DNA of 24,660 bases from Neisseria lactamica (GCA_001067655.1 JUNU01000169.1:1-24660), one strand, 5' to 3'. Shown: positions 14,112 to 24,448, counted from the stretch's first letter. A program made the numbers and translations. The notes: generated by a model from the sequence alone, not told the origin.

Positions 14112-14123
14112 GGGTCGTCTGAA
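14112..14123 (+). repeat. DNA uptake sequence, imperfect at its outer base
   Basis: GGGTCGTCTGAA with the core intact, between the unknown secreted gene and the small ORF behind serC. Confidence 0.7.
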
Positions 14124-14167
14124 AATGCGGTTTCGGCGGAGCGGAAACGGGTTTCGGAGGGCTGGTT

Positions 14168-14251
14168 TTATGCGTCGTCGTTGCCGGTGAATTTGGCGGC
14201 GGCGATGATGATGTCGAGCAGGAGTTTGACGAGGTCTGTCAGTGTCTCCAT
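14168..14251 (-). CDS. Candidate 27-residue hydrophobic peptide behind serC
   Basis: An ATG-started frame begins 20 bases after the serC stop on the same strand. The peptide starts METLTDLVKLLLDIIIAAAK and ends FTGNDDA: a 17-residue Leu/Ile/Ala-rich helix with acidic and basic residues spaced as in an amphipathic or membrane-associated helix. No strong ribosome-binding site is visible, so translation would depend on coupling to serC. The frame runs open upstream inside serC, which lowers confidence. It could be a real small membrane peptide or chance. Confidence 0.35.
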   Translation of the reverse strand: METLTDLVKLLLDIIIAAAKFTGNDDA

Positions 14252-14271
14252 GCACAAAAGCGCATTTTGTC

Positions 14272-15378
14272 TTAGCCGTAACGCCGCTGGAAATCGCTCA
14301 TAAAGTCCGCCAAAGCCTGTACGCCTTCGAGCGGCATGGCGTTGTAGATGCTGGCGCGCATACCGCCGACGGTTTTGTAGCCTTTGAGCAGGCACAAGCC
14401 TTGCAGTTCAGCTTCGAGGACGAAGCGGCGGTCGAGTTCGGCTGAGGCGGTTTGGAAGACGACGTTCATTTTAGAGCGGGCATCGGGGCGGATTCGGTTG
14501 ATGTAGAAGCCGCCGCTGTTGTCGATGGCGTCGTAAAGCGTTTGGGCTTTGATGTTGTTGACGGCTTCGATTTTCTTCACGCCGCCTTGTGTCAGCAGCC
14601 AGCGGAACACTAAACCTGACATATAAATGGCGTAGGTTGACGGGGTGTTGTACATGCCGTCGCGGTTGATGTGGGAACGGTAGTTGAAAACGTCGGGAAT
14701 GCTGTCGGGGCAGCGGTCGAGCAGGTCTTCTCGGATGATGACGACGGTTGTGCCGGCAGGACCGATGTTTTTCTGTGCGCCCGCGTAAATCAGCCCGTAG
14801 TCGGAAACGTCAAATTCGCGCGAGAGGATTTCGCTGGACATATCGCAAACGAGCGGCGGCAGGTCGTCTGAAAGTTTGGGAACGGTTTGGTATTGCAGAC
14901 CGTTGACGGTTTCGTTGATGGCGAAGTGGACGAAGGCGGAGTTTTTGTCTATGTCCCAAGTTTCGACGGGCGGCAGGGCGGTGTAGTCGAATTGTTCGCC
15001 GCCGTGTGCCGCCAGTCGGATTTCGGCATCGGTCAGGCGGCTCATTTGTTCGTAGGCGATGCGGCTCCAGTTGCCCGTTACCACTGCGTCGGCGGACGGG
15101 AAGCCATGCGCCAAGTTCATCGCAACCATGTTGAATTGCGTGGTCGCGCCGCCTTGCAGGAACAGGATTTTGTAGTTTGGGGGAATGTTCAGCAGCGTGC
15201 GCAGGTCTTGTTCGGCGTGATGGAGGATGCTGAGGAACATTTCCGAACGGTGGCTCATCGCCATGACAGGGAAGCCTGTGCCGTTGTAGTCGAGCATTTC
15301 TTGTTGCGCGGTATGTAATACGGCTTCGGGCAGGACGGCGGGGCCTGCGGAAAAGTTGTAGATGGGGCGGGCGGACAT
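14272..15378 (-). CDS. serC: Phosphoserine aminotransferase
   Basis: This encodes a 368-residue PLP enzyme that converts 3-phosphohydroxypyruvate to phosphoserine in serine synthesis and also acts in pyridoxal phosphate synthesis. It begins SARPIYNFSAGPAVLPEAVL, has FLQGGATTQFNMVAMNL near residues 70-88 and the PLP-lysine motif YAGAQKNIGPAGTTVV near 190-205, and continues with FNYRSHINRDGMYNTPSTYAIYMSG. Length is normal. The ATG at 15378 preceded by AAGG is preferred to an in-frame TTG seven codons upstream. An exact DUS lies in the gene (14861-14872). It diverges from the rimP operon and may be co-transcribed with the small ORF that follows. Confidence 0.96.
   Translation of the reverse strand: MSARPIYNFSAGPAVLPEAVLHTAQQEMLDYNGTGFPVMAMSHRSEMFLSILHHAEQDLRTLLNIPPNYKILFLQGGATTQFNMVAMNLAHGFPSADAVVTGNWSRIAYEQMSRLTDAEIRLAAHGGEQFDYTALPPVETWDIDKNSAFVHFAINETVNGLQYQTVPKLSDDLPPLVCDMSSEILSREFDVSDYGLIYAGAQKNIGPAGTTVVIIREDLLDRCPDSIPDVFNYRSHINRDGMYNTPSTYAIYMSGLVFRWLLTQGGVKKIEAVNNIKAQTLYDAIDNSGGFYINRIRPDARSKMNVVFQTASAELDRRFVLEAELQGLCLLKGYKTVGGMRASIYNAMPLEGVQALADFMSDFQRRYG
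14861..14872 (+). repeat. DNA uptake sequence within serC
   Basis: Exact AGGTCGTCTGAA inside the coding region. Confidence 0.85.
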
Positions 15379-15414
15379 GGCGAGGCCTTTTTGTTTCAAT
15401 GATAACAGCTTTGG

Positions 15415-15443
15415 ATTTTAGAATGACGGCGTGCTTCGTGCAA
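15415..15443 (-). promoter_or_regulatory. Candidate serC promoter
   Basis: On the minus strand TTGCAC (15443-15438), 17 bp, TAAAAT (15420-15415), about 37 bases upstream of the serC ATG. The -35 matches consensus at 3 of 6 positions and the -10 at 5 of 6. Confidence 0.5.
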
Positions 15444-15462
15444 GCCGTATGGAAGGGAAATG

Positions 15463-15474
15463 GGGTCGTCTGAA
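15463..15474 (+). repeat. DNA uptake sequence, imperfect at its outer base
   Basis: GGGTCGTCTGAA in the serC-rimP intergenic region; a degenerate inverted copy (TTCAGACAAC) lies near 15532. Confidence 0.65.
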
Positions 15475-15487
15475 AAAGAATTGTTGA

Positions 15488-15506
15488 AAATAATATGATG
15501 ATTATC
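15488..15506. promoter_or_regulatory. Weak Fur-box-like site in the serC-rimP gap
   Basis: AAATAATATGATGATTATC matches the 19-bp Fur consensus at about 12 of 19 positions by eye, best in its right half (GATTATC). It sits in an AT-rich stretch 110-130 bases upstream of serC. This is weak evidence on its own. Confidence 0.2.
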
Positions 15507-15599
15507 AAGGGGTAATTTTAAGCAGTCATTTTTCAGACAACTGTTTTTGTCAACAATCTTCAAGCTTGGTTTTATGCCATCAGGTATATTCATTCTATG

Positions 15600-15611
15600 A
15601 GGTCGTCTGAA
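15600..15611 (+). repeat. DNA uptake sequence
   Basis: Exact unpaired AGGTCGTCTGAA, about 45 bases before the -10 of the rimP operon. Confidence 0.85.
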
Positions 15612-15633
15612 AAAAGCCGCGATAAATCAACGC

Positions 15634-15662
15634 TTTTCTTTTGAGTGGAAAGCGGTTATAAT
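15634..15662 (+). promoter_or_regulatory. Candidate promoter of the rimP-nusA-infB operon
   Basis: A perfect TATAAT at 15657-15662 with a weak -35 TTTTCT (15634-15639) at 17 bp, about 70 bases before the rimP start and just upstream of the leader hairpin. Confidence 0.55.
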
Positions 15663-15685
15663 AAGCCAATTTTTCAATTTTGACG

Positions 15686-15711
15686 AAAAATGGCCACGGG
15701 GCCATTTTTTT
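15686..15711 (+). terminator. Leader attenuator/terminator before rimP
   Basis: AAAAATGGCC (15686-15695), loop ACGG, GGCCATTTTT (15700-15709), then further T. This is a GC-topped intrinsic terminator lying between the promoter and the rimP ribosome-binding site, with no gene before it to terminate. In E. coli the same operon has leader terminators and is autoregulated by NusA, so attenuation is a reasonable inference. Confidence 0.75.
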
Positions 15712-15733
15712 GTTTATGTACTCTGGGAGATTC

Positions 15734-16165
15734 ATGGATATTCAAACAATTCTCGAAAAAACCCTGCCGGGTTTGGGCTACGAACTGGTCGATTTCGAGC
15801 TGACTGCGCAAGGCACGCTGCGCGTGTTCATCGATAAGGAAGGCGGTATTACCGTCGAAGACTGCGCGACCGTCAGCAATCATTTGAGCCGCGTGTTCAT
15901 GGTGGAAGACATCGATTATAAAAATCTGGAAATTTCCAGCCCCGGCCTTGACCGACCGCTGAAAAAAGCCGCCGATTTCGTGCGCTTTGCAGGACAGCAG
16001 GCAAAAATCAAAACCCGCCTGCCGGTTGACGGACAAAAGAACTTTATCGGCCGCATCGAGGGTTGTGAAAACGATACCGTAACGCTCTCTTTCGACGGCA
16101 AAACCGCGCAAATCGGCTTAGACAATATCGATAAAGCCCGCCTGCGCCCCGAATTTAAATTTTAA
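15734..16165 (+). CDS. rimP: Ribosome maturation factor RimP
   Basis: This encodes a 143-residue cytoplasmic protein needed for maturation of the 30S subunit. It begins MDIQTILEKTLPGLGYELVD and carries the family pieces LRVFIDKEGGITVEDCATVSNHLS and LEISSPGLDRPLKKAADF, then an SH3-like C-terminal domain with GRIEGCENDTVTLSFDG. The ATG at 15734 has GGGAGA four bases upstream. The same frame is open further upstream through the leader hairpin, which cannot be coding if the hairpin is a leader terminator. It is first in rimP-nusA-infB and lies 25 bases before nusA. Confidence 0.95.
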   Translation: MDIQTILEKTLPGLGYELVDFELTAQGTLRVFIDKEGGITVEDCATVSNHLSRVFMVEDIDYKNLEISSPGLDRPLKKAADFVRFAGQQAKIKTRLPVDGQKNFIGRIEGCENDTVTLSFDGKTAQIGLDNIDKARLRPEFKF

Positions 16166-16190
16166 AACTTGATATTGGAGATTCTAAAAA

Positions 16191-17693
16191 ATGAGTCGCG
16201 AAATGTTGCAACTTGCCGAAGCGTTGGCAAGCGAGAAAAACGTTGAAGCGGAAGTGGTGTTCCAAGCATTGGAATTTGCCCTTTCTACCGCAGCCAAGAA
16301 AAAAGCCGACCGCGAGCACATGGACGTGCGCGTCGAAATCGACCGCGATACCGGCGAATACCATACTTACCGCCGCTGGCTGATTGTTGCCGACGAGGAT
16401 TACACCTATCCCGACCTGGAAAAAACCATCGAAGAAATCCAAGAAGAAATTCCGGGTACCGACATTCAAATCGGCGACTACTACGAAGAAACGCTGCCGA
16501 ACGAAGGCTTCGGCCGCCAAGCCGCGCAAACTGCCAAACAAATCATCCTGCAACGCATCCGCGATGCGGAGCGCGAGCAAAATCTGAACGAGTTTCTCGC
16601 CGTTAAGGAAGACATCGTTTCCGGTACGGTAAAACGCGTAGAACGCCACGGCATCATCGTCGAAGTCGTTCCGGGCAAGCTAGACGCGCTGATTCCGCGC
16701 GAACAAATGATTCCGCGTGAAAACTTCCGCGGCGGCGACCGTATCCGCGCGCTGTTTTTGCGTGTGGACGAAATCGGCAATACCGGCCGCAAACAAGTCA
16801 TCCTCAGCCGTACTTCGGGCGATTTCCTTGCGAAGCTGTACGAAATGGAAGTGCCTGAAATTGCAGACGGCTTGTTGGAAATCCGCGAAGTGGCGCGCGA
16901 CCCGGGCCAACGTGCGAAAGTGGCGGTCAAAGCCAACGACCAACGCATCGATCCGCAAGGTACCTGTATCGGCGTGCGCGGCTCCCGTGTGAACGCCGTC
17001 AGCAACGAATTGGCAGGCGAGCGCATTGATGTGGTGCTGTGGTCGTCTGAAACTGCCGAGTTCGTGATGAACGCGCTGTCTCCTGCCGAAGTCAGCCGCA
17101 TCGTGATTGACGATGACAAACACGCGGTTGACGTGATCGTTGCTGAAGACCAGCTTGCGCTTGCTATCGGCCGCGGCGGTCAAAACGTGCGCTTGGCATC
17201 CGATTTGACAGGTTGGCAGTTGAATATTATGACCGTCGAAGAAGCGGACGAACGCACCGCCGCCGAAGACGCAGCCATCCGCAACCTCTTCACCGCGCAT
17301 CTGAATATCGACGACGAAACTGCCGATATTTTGGTTGAAGAAGGTTTTGCTACGTTGGAAGAAGTCGCTTACGTTCCGGCTGCCGAATTGCTCGCCATCG
17401 AAGGCTTTGACGAAGAAATCGTCGAAACCCTGCGCAACCGCGCACGCGATGCGATTCTGACCATGGCGATTGCGTCTGAAGAGAAACTGGAAGAAGTTTC
17501 AGACGACATGCGCAATCTGGACGGCGTAGATTCCGATATGCTCCGCAAACTGGCTGAAGCCGGTGTAACCACCCGCGACGATCTGGCGGAACTGGCCGTT
17601 GACGAACTGATTGAAATAACCGGTGTAGATGAAGAAGCGGCGAAAAAAGTGATTCTTGCCGCCCGCGAACACTGGTTTACCGAAGAGAACTAA
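16191..17693 (+). CDS. nusA: Transcription termination/antitermination factor NusA
   Basis: This encodes a 500-residue RNA-polymerase-binding factor controlling pausing, termination and antitermination. The N-terminal polymerase-binding domain (about residues 1-130) starts MSREMLQLAEALASEKNVEAEVVF. An S1 domain follows (VSGTVKRVERHGIIVEV..., about 140-200), then KH domains with RDPGQRAKVAVKANDQRIDPQGTCIGVRGSRV and AIGRGGQNVRLASDLTGW, then two acidic C-terminal helix-hairpin-helix repeats (GFATLEEVAYVPAAELLAIEGFD and GVTTRDDLAELAVDELIEITGVD), as in E. coli NusA. TTGGAG precedes the ATG by 10 bases. The stop overlaps an in-frame ATG of infB (TAATG). DUS cores occur at 17042-17051 and 17498-17507. 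Confidence 0.97.
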   Translation: MSREMLQLAEALASEKNVEAEVVFQALEFALSTAAKKKADREHMDVRVEIDRDTGEYHTYRRWLIVADEDYTYPDLEKTIEEIQEEIPGTDIQIGDYYEETLPNEGFGRQAAQTAKQIILQRIRDAEREQNLNEFLAVKEDIVSGTVKRVERHGIIVEVVPGKLDALIPREQMIPRENFRGGDRIRALFLRVDEIGNTGRKQVILSRTSGDFLAKLYEMEVPEIADGLLEIREVARDPGQRAKVAVKANDQRIDPQGTCIGVRGSRVNAVSNELAGERIDVVLWSSETAEFVMNALSPAEVSRIVIDDDKHAVDVIVAEDQLALAIGRGGQNVRLASDLTGWQLNIMTVEEADERTAAEDAAIRNLFTAHLNIDDETADILVEEGFATLEEVAYVPAAELLAIEGFDEEIVETLRNRARDAILTMAIASEEKLEEVSDDMRNLDGVDSDMLRKLAEAGVTTRDDLAELAVDELIEITGVDEEAAKKVILAAREHWFTEEN

Positions 17694-17704
17694 TGGGGGT
17701 ACAG

Positions 17705-20608
<2,904 letters not shown>

Positions 20609-20623
20609 TTTGCCGTTGTAAAT

Positions 20624-20671
20624 AAAAGGTCGTCTGAAAACCTCATCCATCAGGTTTTCAGACGACCTTTT
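20624..20671 (+). terminator. DUS-hairpin terminator after infB
   Basis: AAAAGGTCGTCTGAAAACCT (20624-20643) pairs perfectly over 20 bp with AGGTTTTCAGACGACCTTTT (20652-20671), with an 8-base loop. It is the longest stem of this kind in the window. Confidence 0.9.
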
Positions 20672-20960
20672 CGTTTTATAGCGGATTGGATTGGCGCAGT
20701 GCGGCGTTGGTCAACGCTTAATCTTGATTTGAATTCAATTTGGCATAAATGATAAACAAATTAATCAATTGAAATATAAATTCCGATTAAATAATGTTTT
20801 GAGAAAGAGTTAGAACTTGTTGAGGATAAAGCAGTCTAAGGAAGCCACGCAGTTCGACTGCGTGTAACGATTCAATCAATAAATTACGATACCCCCCAAT
20901 CTGGTTATTTATCCCATCTCCCCGGATAGGCAACCGTCAGCTCACGGAAAAAATAATATC
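20672..20960 (+). other. AT-rich upstream region of the RTX gene
   Basis: No gene is seen. It contains a short palindrome GCGTTG-GT-CAACGC (20704-20717), a very AT-rich stretch (about 20720-20800), a hairpin CACGCAGT-TCG-ACTGCGTG (20846-20864), a C6 tract (20892-20897) and a small CCGT/ACGG hairpin (20934-20947) just before the RTX start. No promoter close to consensus could be settled; TTGAAA (20769-20774) with AATAAT (20790-20795) is possible at a short 15-bp spacing. The hairpins suggest a structured 5' leader of unknown role. No good ribosome-binding site precedes the ATG. Confidence 0.5.
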
Positions 20961-23729
20961 ATGGATACAAAACAAGTCTTTCGCGCAATCGTTTCTGAAG
21001 AAGCCGCCGCACACTCCGCATCTTTGGAAAAGTCATCCGAACCCAAGGTTTTTCAAGGAACCAAGGGCAATGATGTCTATTATGCCACCCATACCGCAGA
21101 CAACATTGTGGAAAAGGCAAATGAAGGACAGGATACCGTTTATAGCAATGTCAGCTACACCTTGTCGAACAATGTCGAAAACTTGGTTTTGACCGGTTCG
21201 GATAATATTTATGGCGCGGGCAACAATTCAGACAACGTATTGGTCGGCAACAGCGGCAACAACCGCCTGTATAGCGGGCGCGGTAATGATACGGTTTACG
21301 GGGGCGCAGGTCACGACAACATCAACGGGGGAGAAGGCGACGACCAACTATTCGGCGACGAAGGCAACGATATCCTAGACGGCGCGGCAGGAAACGACGT
21401 ATTGCAAGGGGGGGAAGGCAACGATACCTATTTGTTCGGCGAAAAAAGCGGCAATGATACAGTAATCGACCGCCAAGGCAGCAACAGCATCCGCTTTTTA
21501 GACGGTCTCAGCGCAGACGATCTGACAGTTACCGCCGTGCGCAATGCAGAGGGCGGACAGGACTGGCGTATCGCGGTGAAACACACACAATCCGTCCTGA
21601 CCATTTCCAATCAATACCAAGAAGGCAGCAATATGCCTTCCGTCCAACGGTTTGTTTTCGCAAACGGCACATTAAACCTCAACCAATTCATCAAAGCCAC
21701 CCAAGCGCAAGTAGAAATACGCGACAATGCAGGCGAACGTATTGAAGGCACGGAAGGAAACGACGCGCTGAACGGCACCGTCGGCAACGACGTCATCGAC
21801 GGCAAAGCAGGCGCGGACATGATGCGCGGCGGCATCGGAGACGATACCTACTATGTAGATAACGCAAAAGATGTTGTCGTTGAGAATAGCGGCGAAGGCA
21901 ATGATACCGTGATCAGCAGCGTTTCTTATACCGCCTCAACCCACGTTGAAAACGTTACCCTGACCGGCAACGCCAATATCTACGCGGCAGGCAACAACAG
22001 CAATAACACCCTGACCGGCAACGACGGACACAACCGACTCAATAGCGGCCGCGGCAACGATACCGTTTACGGCATGGGCGGCAACGACAACATTAACGGC
22101 GGCGACGGCAATGACTACTTGGACGGCGGCGATGGCAACGACACCATCAACGGCGACGCAGGCGACGACACTTTAATCGGAGGAGCAGGCAAAGATATGT
22201 TGAAAGGCGGAACAGGCAACGACACCTATATTTACGGCAGCGACGATACGATTATCGACAATCAAGGCAACAATACCCTGAAGTTTTCAGACGACCTCCG
22301 TGTCAGCGACATCAAAGTAAACGTCATCGACAATGCCGACGGCAGCAAAAACTGGGAAATCACATCCGCCAACGGCTCGGCAACCATTCAAAACCAAGTT
22401 GACGCCCAAGGACATATTTCCATCAACCAATTCCAATTCCTCGGCGAAAACTATACAGCCGAAACCCTGCTCAAAGCCGTCAACACCGGAAAAGCCGACC
22501 AAGGCATCAAAAATGAAGGCACACCGAACGACGATGTGATTGTCGGCAGCAAGTTTAATGACGAATTAAGCTCCGGCACAGACGGCAGGGACGTGATCTA
22601 CGGCATGGACGGCGACGACATCATCCGAGACGAAGGCACGACCTACTGGGGCAACGAATGGTCTTCAGACGACAAACTGTACGGCGGCAACGGCAATGAC
22701 AAAATATATGCGCGGGTTGGTGCCGATTACCTCGACGGCGGTACAGGCGATGACTATCTGGAAGGCGGCGATGGGCGTGATACCTATGTCTTCGGCAAAG
22801 GATACGGACACGACACCATTTTCGACTTCGGTTTCGATATCGACGAAGAATTCAATCCTACCTCCATCAGCAACGCCGTAAAATTTACCGGCGGTTTGAC
22901 ATTGGATGACTTAAGCATTTCCGTTACCCAAGGCTACGATAAAACCGGCATCGACTATATGCCCGAACCCTACGACTTCATCACTGTGCCTCGTCTGAAC
23001 GGCAATACATGGACTGTTTCCATCAAAGGCAGCAATGACGTATTGACGATTAAAAACCAAATGGGTTCGCAAGGCGCCATATCCGAGTTCCAATTCGACA
23101 ACGGCACATACAGCACGGAACAAATCATCGAACATTTCGGTTTGAAAGTATCCCATGTCCGCAAAGACGGCACGATTATTCAATACCTGAATGACGACAG
23201 CGATACCTTTAACCAACGACTGTACGAAAGCGCCAACCGCATTATTTACGGCTCGGACAACGGTGACACCGTCAGCGTTTCAAATAACTATAGCGGCAAA
23301 ACTACCTTTGTCGGCGGCAGCGGCAACGATACTGTCGAAGTCGGGCGCAATACCGTTATTGATGCCGGGGCCGGTGATGACACCATTTCCGTCAGCAGCT
23401 ATTCCAATACGATTACCTTCGGTAAAGGCAGCGGGCATGACAAATTGTCACTGAACGCAAGCGGCGAGGACAATACCGTATTGTTCTCAGGCAATCTGAC
23501 GCTGAAAGACATCGATTTGGAAATCAATAAAGCAGGAAACAACAAAGAGAACTGGGTGGTCAAACTCAAAGGCAGCGACGACACCCTGACCGTCTTGGAT
23601 GCCGTCCACTCCTCCGATGGCGGCGATACCGTAGACGCGTTCAAGTTTGCCGCCTCAGGCGAAACATACAGCATGTCGCAATTCCTGACCGCTTTGGGAC
23701 ACGATACCGCCCATCAAGGCGTTTTGTAA
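20961..23729 (+). CDS. RTX repeat protein with four repeat/HCBP modules, probable type I secretion substrate
   Basis: This encodes a 922-residue acidic, Gly/Asp/Asn-rich protein without a Sec signal. After a short N-terminus (1-31), calcium-binding nonapeptide blocks of the GGxGxDxLx type alternate with beta-rich haemolysin-type calcium-binding-related (HCBP) domains: RTX at about 32-160, 257-427, 521-612 and 764-822; HCBP at about 178-245, 440-505, 641-727 and 841-911. The blocks at 46-140 and 301-395 are clearly duplicated (VENLVLTG / VENVTLTG; SGRGNDTVYG in both). There are no cysteines. Such proteins leave by a type I system using a C-terminal signal and fold on meeting external calcium. 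No enzymatic or pore-forming domain and no FrpC-like self-processing module is seen, and no transporter genes adjoin. A G7 tract is at 21408-21414. Function unknown; adhesion or surface-coat roles are possible. Confidence 0.88.
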   Translation: MDTKQVFRAIVSEEAAAHSASLEKSSEPKVFQGTKGNDVYYATHTADNIVEKANEGQDTVYSNVSYTLSNNVENLVLTGSDNIYGAGNNSDNVLVGNSGNNRLYSGRGNDTVYGGAGHDNINGGEGDDQLFGDEGNDILDGAAGNDVLQGGEGNDTYLFGEKSGNDTVIDRQGSNSIRFLDGLSADDLTVTAVRNAEGGQDWRIAVKHTQSVLTISNQYQEGSNMPSVQRFVFANGTLNLNQFIKATQAQVEIRDNAGERIEGTEGNDALNGTVGNDVIDGKAGADMMRGGIGDDTYYVDNAKDVVVENSGEGNDTVISSVSYTASTHVENVTLTGNANIYAAGNNSNNTLTGNDGHNRLNSGRGNDTVYGMGGNDNINGGDGNDYLDGGDGNDTINGDAGDDTLIGGAGKDMLKGGTGNDTYIYGSDDTIIDNQGNNTLKFSDDLRVSDIKVNVIDNADGSKNWEITSANGSATIQNQVDAQGHISINQFQFLGENYTAETLLKAVNTGKADQGIKNEGTPNDDVIVGSKFNDELSSGTDGRDVIYGMDGDDIIRDEGTTYWGNEWSSDDKLYGGNGNDKIYARVGADYLDGGTGDDYLEGGDGRDTYVFGKGYGHDTIFDFGFDIDEEFNPTSISNAVKFTGGLTLDDLSISVTQGYDKTGIDYMPEPYDFITVPRLNGNTWTVSIKGSNDVLTIKNQMGSQGAISEFQFDNGTYSTEQIIEHFGLKVSHVRKDGTIIQYLNDDSDTFNQRLYESANRIIYGSDNGDTVSVSNNYSGKTTFVGGSGNDTVEVGRNTVIDAGAGDDTISVSSYSNTITFGKGSGHDKLSLNASGEDNTVLFSGNLTLKDIDLEINKAGNNKENWVVKLKGSDDTLTVLDAVHSSDGGDTVDAFKFAASGETYSMSQFLTALGHDTAHQGVL
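21408..21414 (+). repeat. Poly-G tract (G7) within the RTX coding region
   Basis: Seven consecutive G's encode part of LQGGEGND. Elsewhere in the gene the same Gly-Gly pairs use mixed codons. Homopolymeric G tracts are common phase-variation sites in Neisseria, though 7 is at the short end. Confidence 0.5.
22286..22297 (-). repeat. DNA uptake sequence within the RTX gene
   Basis: Exact TTCAGACGACCT encodes part of KFSDDLR; another 10-base core lies at 22664-22673. Confidence 0.85.
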
Positions 23730-23771
23730 GTTTCACAAAGCAATACGGCAGCATTGTCGATTGATTTGTTT

Positions 23772-23809
23772 TTTCAGACGACCCCTGAAGGACTAGGGGT
23801 CGTCTGAAA
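23772..23809. terminator. Inverted DUS pair after the RTX gene
   Basis: TTTCAGACGACCCCT (23772-23786) and AGGGGTCGTCTGAAA (23795-23809) form a 15-bp stem with an 8-base loop, followed by CTTTATT. The inner CCCC/GGGG departs from the usual DUS outer bases but is compensated on both arms. Confidence 0.75.
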
Positions 23810-23870
23810 CTTTATTGTGTGGCGATGAACTATAAAGTGGGAACAATCCGTCTGATTTTGACTGGGTTGC

Positions 23871-23900
23871 TTGGGGAGCAGGGTAAAGTAAGAATATGAT
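23871..23900 (+). promoter_or_regulatory. Candidate promoter for the DUF4189 gene
   Basis: TTGGGG (23871-23876), 18 bp, TATGAT (23895-23900), 27 bases before the ATG; an AAGGA ribosome-binding site follows. The -35 is poor. Confidence 0.4.
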
Positions 23901-23927
23901 TGATGTTCAAAAATAAGGAATAAACCG

Positions 23928-24443
23928 ATGAAGCATATATTATTAATGGCTGCCATGATTTTAAGCGGTTTCGCGAACGCAAACGAAATGAGCAATCCTT
24001 GTGCCTATCATCCTGATTTACCGGGTTGCGCGGGTAATAACCGACCAATGGGGCAAACAAAACGGGTTATTAACATTCCTGATAGATGGGGTGCTATTTA
24101 TTTTAATGGCGCAAATCGAGCCATAGGAGTATCTGAAAACAATACTAAAAGTGCAGAGTCAGCAAGACGAGAAGCACTAGCTGACTGTATTAAAAATGGT
24201 GGTGGCAAAAATCCAATAGCTTCTAATGGTCAGGGATGTCATTTTATGACTGAGTATGTAAATGGATGTGGAGCAATTGCAATTGGTGGTGTAATAGGGA
24301 ATGGTCGTGTTTCTGCTAAAAGTGATTTCAACTTGGAGACTGCTGAACAAAATGCTATTGATTCCTGTGAAAAAAATCGCCCTTTTAAATGCACCATCCG
24401 CTATTCAGGCTGTTCCCGCCATCCAGACTACCTTCGTTACTAA
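23928..24443 (+). CDS. Secreted DUF4189-domain protein
   Basis: This encodes a 171-residue protein with a Sec signal peptide (MKHILLMAAMILSGFANA, cleavage about residue 18). The mature part has a proline/glycine-rich lead (NPCAYHPDLPGCAGNNRP) with two cysteines, then a DUF4189 domain: RWGAIYFNGANRAIGVSENN, AESARREALADCIKNGG, YVNGCGAIAIGG, AEQNAIDSCEKN and CTIRYSGCS. About eight cysteines in a secreted protein suggest several disulfides. No function is established for the family. The gene is visibly more AT-rich than the core genes before it, which fits an acquired cassette. It is followed by an inverted DUS pair and another secreted-protein gene. Confidence 0.85.
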   Translation: MKHILLMAAMILSGFANANEMSNPCAYHPDLPGCAGNNRPMGQTKRVINIPDRWGAIYFNGANRAIGVSENNTKSAESARREALADCIKNGGGKNPIASNGQGCHFMTEYVNGCGAIAIGGVIGNGRVSAKSDFNLETAEQNAIDSCEKNRPFKCTIRYSGCSRHPDYLRY

Positions 24444-24448
24444 ATGAA

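Noticed and set aside
15680..15733. Upstream extension of RimP by 18 codons
   Set aside because: It would translate through the leader terminator hairpin; the ATG at 15734 has a proper GGGAGA site.
20841..20870. tRNA T-arm-like GTTCGA within a hairpin
   Set aside because: The loop and closing bases do not fit a T-arm and no acceptor or anticodon stems can be built around it.
20892..20897. C6 tract as a phase-variation switch
   Set aside because: Too short by itself and placed in a leader without a settled promoter; mentioned only alongside the G7 tract.
21230..22220. Tandem short repeats in DNA (possible CRISPR or satellite)
   Set aside because: The periodicity is 27 bases in frame and comes from RTX nonapeptides; there are no identical repeats with unique spacers.
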